Assembly (NCBI RefSeq): GCF_001667505.1
Contig: NZ_LZHZ01000034.1
Span: forward strand, 36,405-100,404
From: Mycobacterium sp. ACS1612
GTDB taxonomy: Bacteria; Actinomycetota; Actinomycetes; Mycobacteriales; Mycobacteriaceae
Length of the DNA: 64,000 bases
Direction: 5' to 3'
Positions 34,683 to 44,221 of this stretch are shown here, one piece after another. Made by a program: the position numbers and the translations under genes. The stretch's first letter is position 1. The number at the start of each line of letters is the position of its first letter. The notes beneath the pieces were generated by a model. That model searched no databases and was not told the DNA's origin. It worked only from the letters and a program-made list of their open reading frames with translations.

Positions 34683-35476
34683 CGGACGTAGCCGCCATGG
34701 CCCGGCGGAACGTCGGGCTGGCCCACCACGAACATTCGGCCCGTCCGGTCGCGCAGCACGTCGATCGGCATGCCGTACAGCGACGTCAGTTGGTCCGCAG
34801 TCAGGATCTGTTCGGGGGAGCCACCGACGGCCATCCCGCGCGCGATATACACGACGCGGTCGAGGTAGGGCAGGATCGGATTGACGTCGTGGGCAACCGT
34901 GATCACGGCCACCCCGTCGCGACGGCAGATGTCGCGCACCAACGCGCTGATCGCCGCTTGGTTTGGCACGTCGAGGCTGTCCAGCGGTTCGTCGAGTAGC
35001 AACAACTCAGGTTGTCGTACCAGTGCCTGGGCCAGCAGCAGTCGTTGTTGTTCGCCGCCCGAACAGCGGCCGATGGGCCGACGTGCATACTCGCCGGCGC
35101 CCACCGATTCGACCACCTGCTCCACTCGGTGACGTCGCGTGGCGGTGCGCCACGGCATCGGCGTACCCCATCGTGCGCCGTCGAATCCCATTCCTACGAC
35201 GTCGATTCCGCGGATCCGCAGGCTGGCGTCGAACGGTCGTCGTTGCGCCACATAGCCGATCCGGCTATTGCGCCTGCCGGGATGCGCACCAAGGACTTCG
35301 ATGGTCCCGCGCGCCGGCGTCAACCCGAGCAGCACCTTCAGCAGAGTCGACTTGCCTGCGCCATTGGGCCCGAGAACGGCGACGAATTCGCCTGGGGCCA
35401 CCTCGAGGTCGACGCCCGACCAGATGGTACGGCCGCCGACCGCAGCGGCGGCGTCGCGCAATCGCACCGTGGTCAT
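34679..35476 (-). CDS. Metal (zinc) ABC transporter ATP-binding protein
   Basis: 265 residues. Walker A LGPNGAGKSTLLK (about 36-48), Q-loop GYVAQRRPF, signature CSGGEQQRLLLAQAL, Walker B ELLLLDEPLDSLD and H-loop ITVAHDVNP. ZnuC/MntB class, powering the two permeases. Its ATG directly follows the stop codon of the binding-protein gene (TAAATG). Confidence 0.92.
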   Translation of the reverse strand: MTTVRLRDAAAAVGGRTIWSGVDLEVAPGEFVAVLGPNGAGKSTLLKVLLGLTPARGTIEVLGAHPGRRNSRIGYVAQRRPFDASLRIRGIDVVGMGFDGARWGTPMPWRTATRRHRVEQVVESVGAGEYARRPIGRCSGGEQQRLLLAQALVRQPELLLLDEPLDSLDVPNQAAISALVRDICRRDGVAVITVAHDVNPILPYLDRVVYIARGMAVGGSPEQILTADQLTSLYGMPIDVLRDRTGRMFVVGQPDVPPGHGGYVR

Positions 35477-36418
35477 TTACTTCCCCGTGGCCGCGTGCAG
35501 CGCATCCGACAATTGAGACAACTGGGCAGACTGCCAGTCCTGGAACGACGCAGTGGCCGGCGACAGCGTCTCGGTCACTGCGGTGACGGGAATGCCTTGC
35601 TTCTTCGCCTCGTCGACCTGGGCCGCCACGTCAGGGGTGCTGTTCTGAGTGTTGAACACATACACCTTGATCGCCTTGGTCGAGATCTGTTGGTCCACAG
35701 TCGATTTGTCGGCTGGCGACGGGTCAGTGCCCTCGCTGATCGCTTTGAGGAAATCCGCCGGGGTGATCAGGTCGAGGCCCAACGCATCCGACAGCGGTGA
35801 GAAGATCGACTCGCTGGCTCCCACTGGAGTGCCCGCGTACTTGGTTTTGATCGTGGCGACCAGGTCGTGGTAGGCCTTCAAACCTTGGTCGAGGAACTGC
35901 TGACGCTGGGTGTCGAAGTAACCGGCATCGGTAGGGTCGGCCTTTTTGTACGCCGCGGTGATCGCGTCGACGACCTTGGCGACTGAATCGGGGGAGTACC
36001 ACTGATGGGGATTGCCCCCGTCGGGCACCCCGACCACGTCGCCGACGCGCAGCACGGCGCGGTCGGCGGTCGGGTTGGCGGCAAGCAGTTTGTCGGCCCA
36101 ACTGTCGTAGCCGATTCCGTTGTCGATGAACACCTTTGCGTCAGCGACAGTGCGGGCGTCAGCGGGAGAGGGTTCGTAGTCGTGCGGATCGGTATCGGGA
36201 TTGGTGATGATGCTGGTTTCTTGGACATGGTCGCCGCCCAGCTGGGCCGCGATGCTGCCCCACGCGTTAATTGTCGCTACCACAGCGATTTTCGCCGTCG
36301 ATGCGGGCGATGTGCTGGCTCCGCCGGACGACGAATTCGTCGACCCGTCGCCGCAGGCCGACAGCGTCAGCGCCGCTGCGGCGATTGCACCAAACCGGAC
36401 CATGCGTGGACCTGCCAC
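35477..36418 (-). CDS. Zinc-binding lipoprotein of a metal ABC transporter (ZnuA-like)
   Basis: 313 residues from GTG 36418, with GAGGAG just ahead. Signal peptide with lipobox LTLSACGD (lipid Cys about residue 22). Cluster A-1/ZnuA fold: VATINAWGSIAAQLGGDHV, TDPHDYEPSPADARTV with a metal-ligand His, NPHQWYSPDSVAKVV with a second His, and a late D/E-containing loop. It captures zinc outside the membrane for the adjacent ABC complex. First gene of the operon, directly behind the Zur-box-like palindrome. Confidence 0.9.
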   Translation of the reverse strand: MAGPRMVRFGAIAAAALTLSACGDGSTNSSSGGASTSPASTAKIAVVATINAWGSIAAQLGGDHVQETSIITNPDTDPHDYEPSPADARTVADAKVFIDNGIGYDSWADKLLAANPTADRAVLRVGDVVGVPDGGNPHQWYSPDSVAKVVDAITAAYKKADPTDAGYFDTQRQQFLDQGLKAYHDLVATIKTKYAGTPVGASESIFSPLSDALGLDLITPADFLKAISEGTDPSPADKSTVDQQISTKAIKVYVFNTQNSTPDVAAQVDEAKKQGIPVTAVTETLSPATASFQDWQSAQLSQLSDALHAATGK

Positions 36419-36433
36419 CGTGACTCCTCACCT

Positions 36434-36454
36434 TAATGAAAACGATTTCCATTA
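36434..36454. promoter_or_regulatory. Zur-box-like operator of the zinc operon
   Basis: Near-perfect 21-bp palindrome: left arm TAATGAAAA, right arm TTTCCATTA around CGA, closely resembling mycobacterial Zur sites. It lies 16 bp upstream of the ZnuA-like start, so bound Zur would block transcription initiation. Confidence 0.75.
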
Positions 36455-36634
36455 TCGGTTGGAACCTAGCAGCACGGGTCAGGGACCGGAAACCCTCCGG
36501 TCCGCACTCTCAGTTGACTGGCAGGATCGAGGCCGTTAGAGGCTCAGCAACGCGCCGAGGCTACGGTTTTTGACGAATTCGGGTCAGATCCCATCAGAAA
36601 CCGCAGTCTCGGCGTCGGCGGCCGATGGCTGGCG

Positions 36635-37045
36635 TCAGTCGAGACACCGGAGCGCCGCGGCGGCGCAGGATTCGTCGTCGGCGGCACTGGCACCGCTGAC
36701 ACCGACTCCGCCGACTATCGCGCCGGCGTGCGCGATGGGAAGGCCGCCGCCGAAGATGACGAGTCGACCACCGGCGTTGGCGTGCAATCCGAACAGCTCA
36801 CCGCCCGGGGCGGCAAGAGTGGCGAGTTCCGAGGTGGCGATGCGGTTCGCGACCGCGGTGTACGCCTTGTCGATCGCGAGAATCGGCCCCGCGATCTCCG
36901 CGCCGTCCATCCTGCCGAACGCGACGAGGTTTCCGCCCGCGTCGACCACGGCGGCGGACACCAGGATCGAGCGTCGTTCGGCTTCGGCGTGAGCGGCGGC
37001 GATCATGCGGAGCGCAGTCGCCAAGTCAACGGTCATGCTTTGCAT
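36635..37045 (-). CDS. GlcG/HbpS-like heme-binding family protein
   Basis: 136 residues from ATG 37045 (MQSMTVDLATALRM); ATG 37036 and longer starts are possible. The GlcG/HbpS fold is clear: AAHAEAERRSILVSAAVVDAG, GNLVAFGRMDGAEIAGP, IAIDKAYTAV-type helix, LPIAHAGAIVGGVGVSGASA. Family members bind heme or support glycolate or glycerol enzymes; here no partner is adjacent, so the role is open. Confidence 0.8.
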   Translation of the reverse strand: MQSMTVDLATALRMIAAAHAEAERRSILVSAAVVDAGGNLVAFGRMDGAEIAGPILAIDKAYTAVANRIATSELATLAAPGGELFGLHANAGGRLVIFGGGLPIAHAGAIVGGVGVSGASAADDESCAAAALRCLD

Positions 37046-37124
37046 CACCGAGCCAACATAGCGTGATGACGGCGTCCGTGATGACGCCGTCATCCAGGCG
37101 ATCCGCCTTGCGTAAGCGCCTATT

Positions 37125-37538
37125 TCAGTCCAAGTCGGCGAGTGCCTTGCGGGCGGCTTCCAATTCGGCCTCGAGCGCGGCGACCTTGGCGGCCTGCTGA
37201 GCTCGTGCCTCTTCGATGACCTGATCGATGGGAACGGAGAGGTCCTCGTGAAGTTCCTTGGCTGCCCGCGACACCGCAGCGGCCGCGACCGCGAGGTCGC
37301 GCGCGAGGTAAGTGCCGCCCTGCTTGAGTTCGGCGTGCCATTCGCCGTCGGCGGTCCCGGTGACGGTCAAAGTCAGCTCGAGAGTCTTGGCCTTCTTCCC
37401 GGCCGCCTTCTTCGCCGGGGCCTTCTTCGGCTTGTCCTCGGCGGGAGGGACAGCGGAGAGTCCGGGCGTGCTCACGGCCGGCGGGGGAGTGTCGGAGTCG
37501 ACGGACAGCGCTTCGGGTGCAAGAGTGTCTACGGTCAT
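37125..37538 (-). CDS. DUF6319-like Lys/Ala-rich protein
   Basis: 137 residues from ATG 37538 (MTVDTLAPEALS) with AAGGAGAT nine bases ahead. A Pro-rich and Lys/Ala-rich linker (KPKKAPAKKAAGKKAK, about 40-55) precedes a domain LELTLTVTGTADGEWHAELK and a coiled-coil-like C-terminus (QQAAKVAALEAELEAARKAL). The basic linker resembles histone-like tails. Function unknown. Confidence 0.65.
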   Translation of the reverse strand: MTVDTLAPEALSVDSDTPPPAVSTPGLSAVPPAEDKPKKAPAKKAAGKKAKTLELTLTVTGTADGEWHAELKQGGTYLARDLAVAAAAVSRAAKELHEDLSVPIDQVIEEARAQQAAKVAALEAELEAARKALADLD

Positions 37539-37657
37539 CGTTGCGGCGATCTCCTTGTCGAAACATCGCCCGCAGTCCGCGGGCTGGCCTTCAGATTCAT
37601 TAGAACATATGTTCGACGCCCTGGCCAACTCGCCACGCGGTTTCAGCGCTGCAGTGT

Positions 37658-40552
37658 CTATTTGATTGGGCCCGTTGGATTTTCGTCACCGCCGCCGACG
37701 CTCACCGGCGTGTCGGCCGGATTTCGCGGTTGCGGCCACGGCGAGGGTTTCGGCCGCATCCGCACGACCTGCGGCCACCAGAACCACGGGCCCATCATGG
37801 CCGCGATCGACGGCGTCATGAACGACCGGATGATCAGCGTGTCGAACAGCAAACCGAGGCCGATCGTGGTGCCCACCTGCCCCGCCACCACGAGATCGCT
37901 GACCATCATCGTCATCATGGTGAATGCGAATACCAGGCCCGCTGAGGTGACTACCGCGCCGGTGCCCGCCATCGACCGGATGATGCCCGTCTTGATGCCC
38001 GCGTGGATTTCCTCTTTGAACCGCGACACCAACAACAGGTTGTAATCGGAGCCCACCGCCAGCAGGATGATCACCGACATCGCCAGCACCAGCCAGTGCA
38101 GGGGAGTCCCGAGGATGTGCTCCCAGATCAACACGGACAACCCGAACGATGTGCCCAGCGACATCAGCACCGTGCCGACGATGACTGCCGAGGCGATCAC
38201 CGCCCGGGTCAACAACAGCATGATGATGAAAATCAGGCAGAGCGACGCGATTCCGGCGATCAGCAGATCCCAGTTGGCGCCTTCCTGCATGTCCTTGTAG
38301 GTCGAGGCGGTGCCCGCCATGTAAATCTTCGAGCCTTCCAGCGGCGTGCCCTTGATGGCCTCGAACGCGGCGCTCTTGATCTTCGGGATCAGCGCGATGC
38401 CCTCCGGGGTCGCGGGATCTCCTTCGTGAGAAATGATGAACCGCACCGACTTTCCGTCGGGGGAGACGAACATCTTGAGGCCGCGTTTGAAGTCGGCGTT
38501 GTCGAAGACCTCCGGCGGCAGATAGAACGAGTCGTCGTTCTTGGATGCGTCGAACGCCTGGCCCATGGCGTTCTGGTTCTCCTGCATCGCCTTCATCTGG
38601 TCCTGCTGGCTCTTCTGGCTCTGATACATGGTCAGCGTGATGTGCTGCATGCTCTTCATGCTTTCGATCTGCGCGGGCATGATCGCGATCAGCTGCGGCA
38701 TCAGCGTGTCCAGCTTCTCCAGGTCCGGCATCAGGTTCTTGATGTCGTCGGTCATGGTGTCGATGCCGTCGAGGGTGTCGAAGATGGACCGCATCGACCA
38801 GCAGATCGGGATGTCGTAGCAGTGTGGTTCCCAGTACAGGTAGTTGCGGATAGGCCGGAAGAAATCGTCGAAATCGGCGATGTGGTCCCGCAATTCCTCG
38901 ATGTCGACCGTGGTCGTCTGCATCTTGGTGACCATGCTGTGCGTGGTGGCCGCCATCTGCACGGTGATGTTCTGCATCCGTTCCATCGTGTCGATGGAGG
39001 TCTGCATGTCATCGGCCTGCGTGAGCATGTTGGCCATGACCTTGTCCATGTAGTCCTGGTTCATCTGCTGGGTGGTGCCCTGCGCGCTGATCATGAACGG
39101 AATCGAGGTGTGTTCGATGGGCACGCCGCGCGGCCGGGTGATCGCCTGCACCCTGCCGACCCCCTGGGTGTGGGCGATTGCCCGCGCAATCCGCTCGATC
39201 ACCAGCATGTCCGCCGGGTTGCGCACATCGTGATCGGTCTCGACCATCAGCAGTTCCGGATTCATCCGGGCTTGCGGGAAATGCCGGTCCGCGGCCGCGT
39301 AGCCGATATTGGCCGGGATGTCGGGCGGAAGGTAATTGCGGTCGTTGTACCCGGGCCGGTATGACGGCAGCGCGAGCAGCCCGATCAGCGCCAGCGCCAC
39401 CGACGCCGCGAGAATCGGTCCCGGCCAACGCACCACGGCGGTACCGACCCGCCGCCAGGTCCGGGTGTCCGTCTTGCGCTTCGGGTCGAACAGGCCGAAC
39501 CGGCTGCAGATGGTCAGCAGCGCGGGCGCCATCGTCAGCGCGGCGAAGGTCGCGACCAGCATGCCGATCGCCAACGGAATTCCCAACGACTGGAAGTACG
39601 GCAGCCGCGTGAAGTGCAGGCAGAACGTCGCACCGGCGATCGTCAGCCCGGAGCCCAGAATCACGTGCGCGGTGCCGTGATACATGGTGTAGAAGGCGGT
39701 TTCGCGGTCCTCACCGTTGTTGCGCGCCTCGTGGTAGCGCCCGAGCAGGAAGATCGCGTAGTCCGTACTCGCCGCAATCGCCAACGTGGTGAGCAGGTTG
39801 ACCGCGAATGTGGACAAGCCGATCAAGTCGTAATACGCCAGCGCGGCAACGATTCCCCTGGCGGCGGACAGCTCGATGAACATCATCACCAGGACGAGCA
39901 GCACGGTGACGATCGACCGGTAGACCAGCAACAGCATCACGAAGATCACGCCCATGGTGATGGCGGTGATCAGCTTCACGCTCTTGTCGCCGGCGTGGTG
40001 CTGATCGGTCGACAGCGGCGTGGCACCCGTGACATATGTTTTGAGTCCCGCTGGCGGCGTTGACTTGTCGATGATGTCGCGCACGGCCTGCACCGACTCG
40101 TTCGCCAGGCTCTCGCCCTGGTTGCCCGCGAGATAGACCTGGACGTAGGCGGCTCTGTTGTCGGCGCTCTGTGCGCCGGAGGCGGTTAGCGGATCGCCCC
40201 AGAAATCCTGGACGTGCTGGACGTGCGTCTTGTCGGCCTCGAGCTTGTCGATTAGCCCGGCGTAATACTTGTGCGCGGCATCGCCGAGTGGCTGGTCGCT
40301 CTCGAGGATGATCATCGCCGAGCTGTTGGAGCTGAACTCGTTGAAATTCTGACCGATCCGCTCCATCGCCTGCATCGACGGGGCGTCCTTCGGGGCGAAC
40401 GAGACGGCGTGCGCCTCGCCGACCACCTCCAGTTGCGGGACCGCCACGTTGACGAGCACCACGAGCGCGATCCAGCCCAACAAGATCGGCACGCAGAACA
40501 GCCTGATGAAGCGCGGGATCATCGGATGCGCCCCGACATGCCTATTGCTCAT
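37658..40552 (-). CDS. MmpL-family RND transporter
   Basis: 964 residues from ATG 40552 ([15 protein letters not shown]), the usual mycobacterial MmpL size. Two RND halves: N-terminal helix [17 protein letters not shown], periplasmic loop, then helices including [16 protein letters not shown] (MMPL signature); second half with a long Met/Gln-rich helical loop (about 480-700) and [16 protein letters not shown]. MmpL proteins export lipids or siderophores across the inner membrane; the substrate is not deducible. Preceded by mmpS (21-bp gap) and a tetR gene. Confidence 0.94.
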   Translation of the reverse strand: MSNRHVGAHPMIPRFIRLFCVPILLGWIALVVLVNVAVPQLEVVGEAHAVSFAPKDAPSMQAMERIGQNFNEFSSNSSAMIILESDQPLGDAAHKYYAGLIDKLEADKTHVQHVQDFWGDPLTASGAQSADNRAAYVQVYLAGNQGESLANESVQAVRDIIDKSTPPAGLKTYVTGATPLSTDQHHAGDKSVKLITAITMGVIFVMLLLVYRSIVTVLLVLVMMFIELSAARGIVAALAYYDLIGLSTFAVNLLTTLAIAASTDYAIFLLGRYHEARNNGEDRETAFYTMYHGTAHVILGSGLTIAGATFCLHFTRLPYFQSLGIPLAIGMLVATFAALTMAPALLTICSRFGLFDPKRKTDTRTWRRVGTAVVRWPGPILAASVALALIGLLALPSYRPGYNDRNYLPPDIPANIGYAAADRHFPQARMNPELLMVETDHDVRNPADMLVIERIARAIAHTQGVGRVQAITRPRGVPIEHTSIPFMISAQGTTQQMNQDYMDKVMANMLTQADDMQTSIDTMERMQNITVQMAATTHSMVTKMQTTTVDIEELRDHIADFDDFFRPIRNYLYWEPHCYDIPICWSMRSIFDTLDGIDTMTDDIKNLMPDLEKLDTLMPQLIAIMPAQIESMKSMQHITLTMYQSQKSQQDQMKAMQENQNAMGQAFDASKNDDSFYLPPEVFDNADFKRGLKMFVSPDGKSVRFIISHEGDPATPEGIALIPKIKSAAFEAIKGTPLEGSKIYMAGTASTYKDMQEGANWDLLIAGIASLCLIFIIMLLLTRAVIASAVIVGTVLMSLGTSFGLSVLIWEHILGTPLHWLVLAMSVIILLAVGSDYNLLLVSRFKEEIHAGIKTGIIRSMAGTGAVVTSAGLVFAFTMMTMMVSDLVVAGQVGTTIGLGLLFDTLIIRSFMTPSIAAMMGPWFWWPQVVRMRPKPSPWPQPRNPADTPVSVGGGDENPTGPIK

Positions 40553-40573
40553 TCGGCGACCTCGCTGGCTCGG

Positions 40574-41002
40574 TCATGCGGATTTCACCAAGCAGAACGT
40601 CTGGGCGTTCACACCGTCAGTGGTCCTCTCGTCCTTGACCACGCCGTCCACGCTGATGCGGCAACCGATGGTGCCGCCGTCACTCTGCGCGATGATGTTC
40701 GGGCTGGCCGCGGGCGCGGTGGTGGTCAGGGTCAGCTCCCACGGCAGCGGGGCGTTCAGTGCCTTCTGCGGTTGGGCGTCAAGATCGAGGTAGTTGATCG
40801 TGGCGATGCTGCCGTCGCCGAAGATCTCGTACTTGACGACTTTGGGGTTGAACGGTTCGGGGTCGTTGACCAGGCCTGCACCCGGCTTCGTCAGTACGGT
40901 CTGGCCGAAGAAGCCGCGGAAGCGGTCGACCACGAACACCGCGACCGCCACCACCAGCACGATGACCAGCACGACCCAGAAACGCTTGGCGACACGCAGC
41001 AT
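40574..41002 (-). CDS. MmpS-family accessory protein
   Basis: 142 residues, one N-terminal membrane helix (FWVVLVIVLVVAVAVFVV), then a beta-rich extracytoplasmic domain (VVKYEIFGDGSIATINYLDL, PWELTLTTTAP, GCRISVDGVVKDE). MmpS partners of MmpL transporters. The ATG immediately follows the tetR stop (TAGATG), so tetR-mmpS-mmpL form one operon. Confidence 0.92.
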   Translation of the reverse strand: MLRVAKRFWVVLVIVLVVAVAVFVVDRFRGFFGQTVLTKPGAGLVNDPEPFNPKVVKYEIFGDGSIATINYLDLDAQPQKALNAPLPWELTLTTTAPAASPNIIAQSDGGTIGCRISVDGVVKDERTTDGVNAQTFCLVKSA

Positions 41003-41626
41003 CTACCGGCGCTCCATCTCCGGGTCTCCGTCCCACGCAGGCATTTCGAAGCGATCAAGCCATCGCTCGATGAAGGCCGTGGCCTCATCGTGCCCGCGCG
41101 TGATGCCAAGGCCCTTCTCGTGCAGGACCATTCGCGCCAAACCGCCCATGATCATGGTCATGACGACTGGCGGGAACTGTTCGAGATCGAGCCCGCGCGC
41201 CTTCAGCGCCAAGGTGACGACGCCCTCCTGCAGATCCCGAAATCGCATGGCGTACGCCACGATCTCGCTGCGAATCGCCTTGCGGTGATTGGCCATCGCC
41301 AAGAACTCGGTGAACAACTGCGCGTCGAGCGTCTCGTTGAGCTGCCACAGGGCATGCACCGGTTGCGCCTCGGCGATCGCCTCACGCTGGTGCGCCATGT
41401 TCTCCTCGGCCTTGTCGCGCAGCACCGCGACGAACAGGTCGTCCATGCTGGGGAAGTAGTAGTGCACCAGGGCCGGCTTGACGCCGGCCTTCGCCGCGAC
41501 GCGGCGCGACGTCGCCGCCGCATAGCCTTCGTCGAGCATGATTTGGGCGGTTGCCTCGATCAGCGCAGCCCGCGTCACCTCACGTCGGACGCGGGGTCGC
41601 TCGTCAGCAGCTGTGCTGGACACCAA
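41003..41626 (-). CDS. TetR-family regulator of the mmpS-mmpL operon
   Basis: 207 residues. N-terminal helix-turn-helix IEATAQIMLDEGYAAATSRR followed by VAAKAGVKPALVHYYFPSMD, the TetR signature, and a helical ligand domain. First gene of the tetR-mmpS-mmpL operon, so probably an autorepressor responding to a transported compound. Confidence 0.88.
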   Translation of the reverse strand: MVSSTAADERPRVRREVTRAALIEATAQIMLDEGYAAATSRRVAAKAGVKPALVHYYFPSMDDLFVAVLRDKAEENMAHQREAIAEAQPVHALWQLNETLDAQLFTEFLAMANHRKAIRSEIVAYAMRFRDLQEGVVTLALKARGLDLEQFPPVVMTMIMGGLARMVLHEKGLGITRGHDEATAFIERWLDRFEMPAWDGDPEMERR

Positions 41627-41771
41627 GGCAGACTAAGTGCTGAGCGGCCGCCCAACAAGCGTTTCGTCGGGAATCTGCTCTCCGACTCCTGCCAGAGCCC
41701 TGTGCCATTGAGCGAATATCGTATGCAATCCGTTGGTTCCGAGTGACCGTTCGGACCAACCAAGGAGTCGC

Positions 41772-42491
41772 ATGACCCTTTCTCGCGAGCATTCCCGCCG
41801 AAACCTCCTTCTCGCAGCTGCGACAGGCGCGGGAGCCCTGGCCGTCAGCTCGTGTTCCGCTCCGGCGAAAGGCGGTGCCACGGCCAAAGCGGCCGTCGAA
41901 CCGCTGGCCACCGACCCCGACCACGCGCTGCAGCTCCTCACCGAAGGCAACCGGCGCTTCGTCGACAACCACGCCGAACATGTCGACGACAGCCTGGCGC
42001 GGCGCATGGCCGTGCGCACGAGTCAGCGACCCTTCGCGACCATCCTCAGTTGTGTGGATTCCCGCGTGCCTGTCGAGCTCGTTTTCGACCGCGGCTTCGG
42101 GGACCTCGTCGTCGTCCGGTCTGCCGGGGAAGTGTTGGACCACTCGGTGATCGGGAGCCTTGAGTTCGGCGCGGCCGAACTCAACACGCCGCTGCTGATG
42201 GTGCTCGGTCACCAACGATGTGGCGCATTGACGGCCGCTGTCGACGCCTTTGACAAGAAGTCGACCGAACAGGGTGACCTCGGCTACCTCGTCGAGGCGC
42301 TGGCCCCCGCGGTCCGCCAGGTCTCCGGGCAGCCCGGCGACCGAGTGACCAACGCCGTTCGTGCCAACGTGACGTTGACCCTTGCCCAGCTTCGGCGGTC
42401 GCCGCTGCTGGGCCAACTGGAGAAGCAGGGCAAGCTGAAGATGGTCGGCGGTTACTACGCACTCGATACGGGCAAGGTCGACATGATCTGA
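41772..42491 (+). CDS. Tat-exported, lipobox-bearing beta-carbonic anhydrase
   Basis: 239 residues from ATG 41772, with AAGGAGT ahead. The N-terminus has a twin-arginine motif SREHSRRNLLLAAA and a lipobox ending at Cys28 (LAVSSC). Catalytic zinc ligands: Cys94, Asp96/Arg98 dyad in SCVDSRVP, His147 and Cys150 in LGHQRCGA. Interconverts CO2 and bicarbonate. Folding before export suits a zinc enzyme. An extracytoplasmic lipid-anchored beta class enzyme is uncommon; the other mycobacterial beta enzymes are cytosolic. Confidence 0.88.
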   Translation: MTLSREHSRRNLLLAAATGAGALAVSSCSAPAKGGATAKAAVEPLATDPDHALQLLTEGNRRFVDNHAEHVDDSLARRMAVRTSQRPFATILSCVDSRVPVELVFDRGFGDLVVVRSAGEVLDHSVIGSLEFGAAELNTPLLMVLGHQRCGALTAAVDAFDKKSTEQGDLGYLVEALAPAVRQVSGQPGDRVTNAVRANVTLTLAQLRRSPLLGQLEKQGKLKMVGGYYALDTGKVDMI

Positions 42492-42494
42492 CTG

Positions 42495-44156
42495 TCAGGA
42501 CAACGACTCGTCCAACTCGCCCAGCGAGGCGATCAGGGCGCTGTTGGCCGAGTAGTCGACGGGGCACGCGATGACGGTGACGGTGTCGTCGGCGAGCGCC
42601 GCGCGCAAAGTCGGCAGCAGCTCGTCGGCCGCCGAGATGCGGTAGCCCTTCGCGCCGAAACTTTCGGCATAGGCGACGAAGTCGGGATTGTCGAAATGGG
42701 TGTCGACGTTGTGGCCGATCTCGAGGTCCATCTTCCAGCTGATCAGGCCGTAGGCGTTGTCGTCCCAGATGAGGATCACCATTGGCGTGCGCAGCCGCAG
42801 CGCGGTTTCGATCTCCTGTGAGTTCATCAGGAACGCGCCATCGCCGGTCGCGACGAGAATCTTCGCCTCTGGGCGGGCGATCTTCGCCGCGATCGCCCCT
42901 GGCAGCGTCCACGCCATGGTCGAGAGCCCGTTGGAGATCAGGCACGTGTTCGGCTCGTACGTCGGATAGAGCCGGGCCATCCACATCTTCAGCGCACCCG
43001 TGTCGACAAGCGCAATGTCATTGCGCCGCAACGCTGCTCGCGTATCGGCGACGATGCGGGCCGGAGCCAGCGGAAACCTGTCATCGGCGCGCCCGCGTTC
43101 GAGTTCACCGGAGAGCAGCTCGCGGATCCGTTCGTGACCGGACAGCGACGGATGCTCGCGCGTCACCCGTTCCGCCAGCGCATCGAGCGTGCGCGCGGTG
43201 TCGGCGTGCAGGCCCACCGCGACGTCGTAGTGCGCGTCCACCTCGGCCGGGAAGCGGTGGATGTGGATGATCTTCGTCTCCCCGCTCGGGTTGATCCGGA
43301 CGGGATCGAACTCCTGCAACTCGTAGCCAACGGCGACGATGGCGTCAGCCTGGTCGAAGCCGAAGTTGACGTAGTCATGCCGCATGAAGCCGACCGCCCC
43401 GAGCGCGAGTCGATGATCGTCGGGCATGACACCCTTACCGTGGAAAGTGGTGGCCACCGGGATGTCCAGGGATTCGGCGAATCGGCACACCGCCTCAGCC
43501 GCCCCACTGCGGGCCGCGCCGTGGCCGGCCAACAGGATGGGATTTCGCGCGGCGCATAAAATTTCTGCCGCCCGCTCCAACTGGGCGTCGGAGGGATCGT
43601 CGGGCCGCGGAACGTTGATGGGCAGCGGGCCGAACCCCTCTGGCGCCTCAGCGTCTTCGACATCCTCGGGCACTGCGAGATAGACCGCTCCCGGGCGCTC
43701 CGTCTGTGCGAGTTTGAAGGCTTTGCGGACCATCTCCGGCACCGCCTGCGGTGTGGCCACGAGTGCGGACCACTTGGTCACCGGAGCGAACATCGACACG
43801 AGGTCGACCCCTTGATGGGATTCCTTGTAGCTGCGCCGCATTCCCACCTGTGCTGAAAGGGCAATCAGCGGTGTCGAATTCGTGGTGGCATCCGCCACGC
43901 CGAGCAAGAGGTTGATCGCGCCGGGACCCAGTGTTGCCGAACAGACACCTGCCAGGCCCGTCAACCGGCCATAGACCTCGGCCATGAACGAGGCACCCTG
44001 TTCATGTCGCGTCAGCACGTACTCGATAGACGACTTCGACAGCGCTTCGACCAGTCGAATGTTCTCCTCACCGGGGATGCCGAAGACGTGCGTGACGCCC
44101 TCGTTCTCCAGGCACTCGACGATCAGTTCAGCTGTGGTGCGACTCGGTCCGTCCAT
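42495..44156 (-). CDS. Thiamine-diphosphate enzyme, acetolactate-synthase large-subunit type
   Basis: 553 residues starting MDGPSRTTAELIVECLENEG. ThDP motif GDGAFLMNSQEI then DDNAYG, the catalytic Glu region VLTRHEQGASFMAEVYGRLT and the central PVATTFHGKG domain. No regulatory ilvN gene follows, and the FAD-interacting arginines are not obvious, so a catabolic acetolactate synthase or another member of the family is possible. Convergent with carbonic anhydrase, four bases apart. Confidence 0.78.
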   Translation of the reverse strand: MDGPSRTTAELIVECLENEGVTHVFGIPGEENIRLVEALSKSSIEYVLTRHEQGASFMAEVYGRLTGLAGVCSATLGPGAINLLLGVADATTNSTPLIALSAQVGMRRSYKESHQGVDLVSMFAPVTKWSALVATPQAVPEMVRKAFKLAQTERPGAVYLAVPEDVEDAEAPEGFGPLPINVPRPDDPSDAQLERAAEILCAARNPILLAGHGAARSGAAEAVCRFAESLDIPVATTFHGKGVMPDDHRLALGAVGFMRHDYVNFGFDQADAIVAVGYELQEFDPVRINPSGETKIIHIHRFPAEVDAHYDVAVGLHADTARTLDALAERVTREHPSLSGHERIRELLSGELERGRADDRFPLAPARIVADTRAALRRNDIALVDTGALKMWMARLYPTYEPNTCLISNGLSTMAWTLPGAIAAKIARPEAKILVATGDGAFLMNSQEIETALRLRTPMVILIWDDNAYGLISWKMDLEIGHNVDTHFDNPDFVAYAESFGAKGYRISAADELLPTLRAALADDTVTVIACPVDYSANSALIASLGELDESLS

Positions 44157-44221
44157 TTCAGCGAGACTAGTCGCGCCTGTGAATCTGGTTCAGTGTTGAA
44201 CGCATTCGGGAGCCTCCGCGG

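Noticed and set aside
32902..34698. A single 598-codon frame apparently fusing the two zinc permeases
   Set aside because: Its first half is antisense-like sequence overlapping permease 1; the real second permease starts at the GTGA overlap at 33819.
38003..39364. A 453-codon plus-strand open frame within mmpL
   Set aside because: His/Arg/Asp-rich antisense frame over an unambiguous MmpL gene.
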